A stretch of DNA of 6,280 nucleotides from assembly GCA_023438115.1 (NCBI GenBank), contig JAEZEB010000138.1, positions 1 through 6,280 of the forward strand. Reading direction: 5' to 3'. Source of the DNA: Pseudomonadota bacterium. GTDB taxonomy: Bacteria > Pseudomonadota > Gammaproteobacteria > Burkholderiales > Burkholderiaceae_C. Below the pieces are notes generated by a model, which was not told the origin of the DNA, did no database searches, and worked only from the letters and a program-made list of their open reading frames with translations. Of the stretch, positions 4,652 to 6,280 are shown in pieces; within the stretch, counting starts at the first letter, position 1; each line of letters starts with the position of its first letter. A program made the position numbers and the translations under genes.

Positions 4652-5517
4652 CGTACCGGGGCCGCTTCGCGCCCTCGCCCACCGGGCCGCTGCACGCGGG
4701 CTCGCTGGTGGCGGCGCTCGCCAGCTGGCTGGATGCGCGCGCGCACGCAGGCCGCTGGCTGGTGCGCATCGAGGATGTGGACCATCCGCGCTGCGTGCCG
4801 GGCGCCGACGCGGAGATCCTGCGCCAGCTCGCGGCCTGCGGCCTGCTGCCCGATGAAGAGCCGCAGTGGCAGTCGCGGCGCGAGCCGCTCTATGCCGCGG
4901 CGATCGAGGCGCTGGTGCGCGAAGGCAGCGCCTATCCCTGTGCCTGCTCGCGCAAGGACATCGAGCTGGCCCTGCGCGCGCAAGGGCGCGAGAAGCCGCG
5001 CCATGGCGAGCTGGTCTATCCCGGCACCTGCCGCGCCGGCTTGCAAGGCCGCGCGGCGCGCGCCTGGCGCTTCCGCGTGCCCGACGGCGTGCTGCCCTGG
5101 AGCGACCGGCGCCTGGGCGTGCGGCTGCAGGATGTCGCGCACGAGGTGGGCGACTTCGTGCTGCGGCGCGCCGACGGCCTGTACGCCTACCAGCTCGCCG
5201 TGATCGTCGACGATGGCGAGCAAGGCATCACGCACGTGGTGCGCGGCGAGGACCTCGCGGACAACACGCCGCGCCAGGTGCTGCTGCAGCGCGCGCTGGG
5301 CCTGCCCACGCCCACCTACCTGCACACGCCCCTGGTGCTGGGCGACAACGGCGAGAAGCTCTCCAAGCAGAACGGCGCCGCCGCGCTGGACGTGCGTGAT
5401 CCGCTGGTGGCGGTCACCGGGGCGGCCGCGATGCTGGGCATCCGGCTGGACGCGCCCTCGACGCTCGGCGAAGCGCTGGCCCAGGCGACGGCCGCGTGGG
5501 CCTCGCGCTGGCCGTAG
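4648..5517 (+). CDS. gluQ: Glutamyl-Q tRNA(Asp) synthetase (289 aa)
   Basis: This cytoplasmic class I enzyme activates glutamate with ATP and attaches it to queuosine at position 34 of tRNA-Asp. It is a paralogue of glutamyl-tRNA synthetase without the anticodon-binding domain, which the length of 289 confirms. RGRFAPSPTGPLHAGSL (4-20) contains the HIGH-type motif as HAGS (16-19); RIEDVDHPR (40-48) binds the substrate; KLSKQ (237-241) is the KMSKS-type motif. The zinc site Cys98, Cys100, Tyr124, Cys128 has the spacing expected for GluQ. ITHVVRGEDLADNTPRQ (194-210) is conserved. The ATG at 4648 is chosen because the catalytic N-terminus begins immediately after it; it overlaps the lysR stop as ATGA, suggesting translational coupling, and there is no close Shine-Dalgarno site. 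E. coli gluQ follows dksA instead, so this context is different. The identification is secure. Confidence 0.96.
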   Translation: MTYRGRFAPSPTGPLHAGSLVAALASWLDARAHAGRWLVRIEDVDHPRCVPGADAEILRQLAACGLLPDEEPQWQSRREPLYAAAIEALVREGSAYPCACSRKDIELALRAQGREKPRHGELVYPGTCRAGLQGRAARAWRFRVPDGVLPWSDRRLGVRLQDVAHEVGDFVLRRADGLYAYQLAVIVDDGEQGITHVVRGEDLADNTPRQVLLQRALGLPTPTYLHTPLVLGDNGEKLSKQNGAAALDVRDPLVAVTGAAAMLGIRLDAPSTLGEALAQATAAWASRWP

Positions 5518-5519
5518 CG

Positions 5520-5525
5520 GACAAT
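5520..5525 (+). promoter_or_regulatory. Candidate -10 element for trmB (possible leaderless start)
   Basis: GACAAT matches TATAAT at four of six positions and ends 6 bases before the trmB ATG, so initiation 7 bases downstream would fall on the start codon. No Shine-Dalgarno sequence is present in the 14-base gap after gluQ. The -35 position (TGGGCC) is poor, so the hexamer may be chance and trmB may depend on gluQ transcription. Confidence 0.25.
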
Positions 5526-5531
5526 CGGGCC

Positions 5532-6233
5532 ATGAGCGATTCCGAGAACACGCCCGAGAGCGTGCCACCCCGCCGCGGCATCCGCAGTTTCGTGCTGCGC
5601 ACCGGCCGCACCACCGTGGGCCAGCAACGCGCGCTGGACACGCTGGGGCCGCAGTACCTCGTGCCCTACCAGCCGCAGCCCGTCGACCTGGCCGCGCTGT
5701 TCGGCCGCGATGCGCCGACGATCCTGGAGATCGGCTTCGGCATGGGGGAGGCCACGGCCCACATCGCCGGCCTGATGCCGGAGAAGAACTTCCTGTGCTG
5801 CGAGGTGCACACGCCCGGCGTGGGCGCGCTGCTCAAGCGCATCGGCGACCAGGAACTGCAAAACATCCGCATCGTCCAGCACGACGCGGTGGAAGTGCTG
5901 GAACACATGCTGCCGCCCGCGTCGCTGGCGGGCGTGCACATCTTCTTTCCCGATCCCTGGCACAAGGCGCGGCACAACAAGCGGCGCCTGGTGCAGCCGC
6001 ACTTCATCGCCAAGCTGCTGCCGCGGCTGGCGCCGGGCGGCTACATCCACTGCGCGACGGACTGGGAGCCGTATGCGCAGCAGATGCTGGAGGTGCTCTC
6101 GGCCGAGCCGCAGCTGGAGAACACCGCCGAGGGCTTCGCGCCGCGGCCGGAATACCGGCCGCTGACGAAGTTCGAGAACCGGGGGATCCGGCTCGGGCAC
6201 GGCGTGTGGGACGTCGTGTTCCGCAAGAAGTAG
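5532..6233 (+). CDS. trmB: tRNA (guanine-N7-)-methyltransferase (233 aa)
   Basis: TrmB is a cytoplasmic SAM-dependent enzyme that makes N7-methylguanosine at position 46 in the variable loop of many tRNAs. The Rossmann fold is evident: ILEIGFGMGE (64-73) binds SAM, CCEVHTPGVGALL (89-101) includes the acidic residue Glu91 expected to contact the ribose, and QHDAVEVL (116-123) follows. FPDPWHKARHNKRR (139-152) is the catalytic and tRNA-binding signature, nearly identical to E. coli TrmB. TDWEPYAQ (176-183) and TKFENRG (212-218) complete the family motifs. The length of 233 is close to the usual 239. The start at 5532 is preferred to a GTG at 5496, which would overlap gluQ and add a segment without family resemblance. 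It lies 14 bases after gluQ, probably in the same transcript, and both act on tRNA. Confidence 0.96.
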   Translation: MSDSENTPESVPPRRGIRSFVLRTGRTTVGQQRALDTLGPQYLVPYQPQPVDLAALFGRDAPTILEIGFGMGEATAHIAGLMPEKNFLCCEVHTPGVGALLKRIGDQELQNIRIVQHDAVEVLEHMLPPASLAGVHIFFPDPWHKARHNKRRLVQPHFIAKLLPRLAPGGYIHCATDWEPYAQQMLEVLSAEPQLENTAEGFAPRPEYRPLTKFENRGIRLGHGVWDVVFRKK

Positions 6234-6243
6234 CGCGCGCGGT

Positions 6244-6273
6244 GTCGGGGTTCGGCTTCGCGCTCACCCCGAC
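6244..6273. repeat. REP-like palindrome downstream of trmB
   Basis: GTCGGGGT (6244-6251) and ACCCCGAC (6266-6273) form a perfect 8-bp inverted repeat around a 14-base loop, followed by CTACGAA at the window edge. The form GTCGGGGTTCGG...CACCCCGACCTACG resembles, from memory, repetitive extragenic palindromes common between genes in proteobacterial genomes. It begins 10 bases after the trmB stop. It could also end the gluQ-trmB transcript, though no T-tract is visible before the window ends. Only one copy lies in this window, so repetition cannot be shown here. Confidence 0.5.
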
Positions 6274-6280
6274 CTACGAA

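Noticed and set aside
5496..5531. GTG at 5496 as the trmB start
   Set aside because: It would overlap the gluQ 3' end and add twelve residues without family resemblance; the ATG at 5532 gives a normal TrmB length.
4546..5568. Long minus-strand frame opposite gluQ
   Set aside because: GluQ is unmistakable on the plus strand with its catalytic and zinc motifs; the opposite frame is arginine-rich with no motifs.
5316..6200. Long minus-strand frame opposite trmB and the gluQ 3' end
   Set aside because: It crosses two certain genes and shows only the composition bias of a shadow frame.

Overview
The window is a GC-rich (roughly 70%), densely coding stretch of bacterial chromosome. Codon use (almost all third positions G or C), gene content and protein style suggest a betaproteobacterium of the Burkholderiales, plausibly Comamonadaceae (Ramlibacter/Variovorax-like). 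This taxonomic call is inference; there is no rRNA or other decisive marker. No phage, IS element, CRISPR array or tRNA gene was seen. All intergenic gaps are shorter than 150 bases.

Layout. (1) 57-950, minus: a pirin-family cupin, divergent from (2) 1096-1698, plus: wrbA, an FMN NAD(P)H:quinone oxidoreductase closed by a clear intrinsic terminator. (3) 1768-2322, minus: a second, shorter flavodoxin-fold protein, convergent with wrbA. (4) 2395-2850, minus: a DoxX-family membrane protein resembling E. coli YqjF. (5) 2901-3605, minus: a second pirin, resembling E. coli YhhW, 50 bases upstream of doxX and probably its operon partner. (6) 3707-4651, plus: a LysR-type regulator divergent from this pirin and resembling E. 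coli YhaJ. (7) 4648-5517, plus: gluQ, overlapping the regulator by 4 bases. (8) 5532-6233, plus: trmB. A REP-like palindrome closes the window.

How the genes may work together. Five consecutive genes belong to families tied to quinones, flavonoids or redox stress: two metal-binding pirins, two flavodoxin-type oxidoreductases and a DoxX protein. The regulator, the DoxX protein and the second pirin recall the E. coli YhaJ regulon, in which YhaJ, encoded beside the pirin gene yhaK, activates the distant DoxX-family gene yqjF in response to hydroxylated aromatic/quinone compounds. Here the equivalents sit together, and the divergent lysR-pirin gap carries a perfect 15-bp palindrome with T-N11-A geometry. 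A working model is an inducible quinone/aromatic-stress module. The last two genes are tRNA housekeeping enzymes (glutamyl-queuosine at the tRNA-Asp anticodon, and m7G46) and appear unrelated in function, although gluQ is translationally coupled to the regulator.
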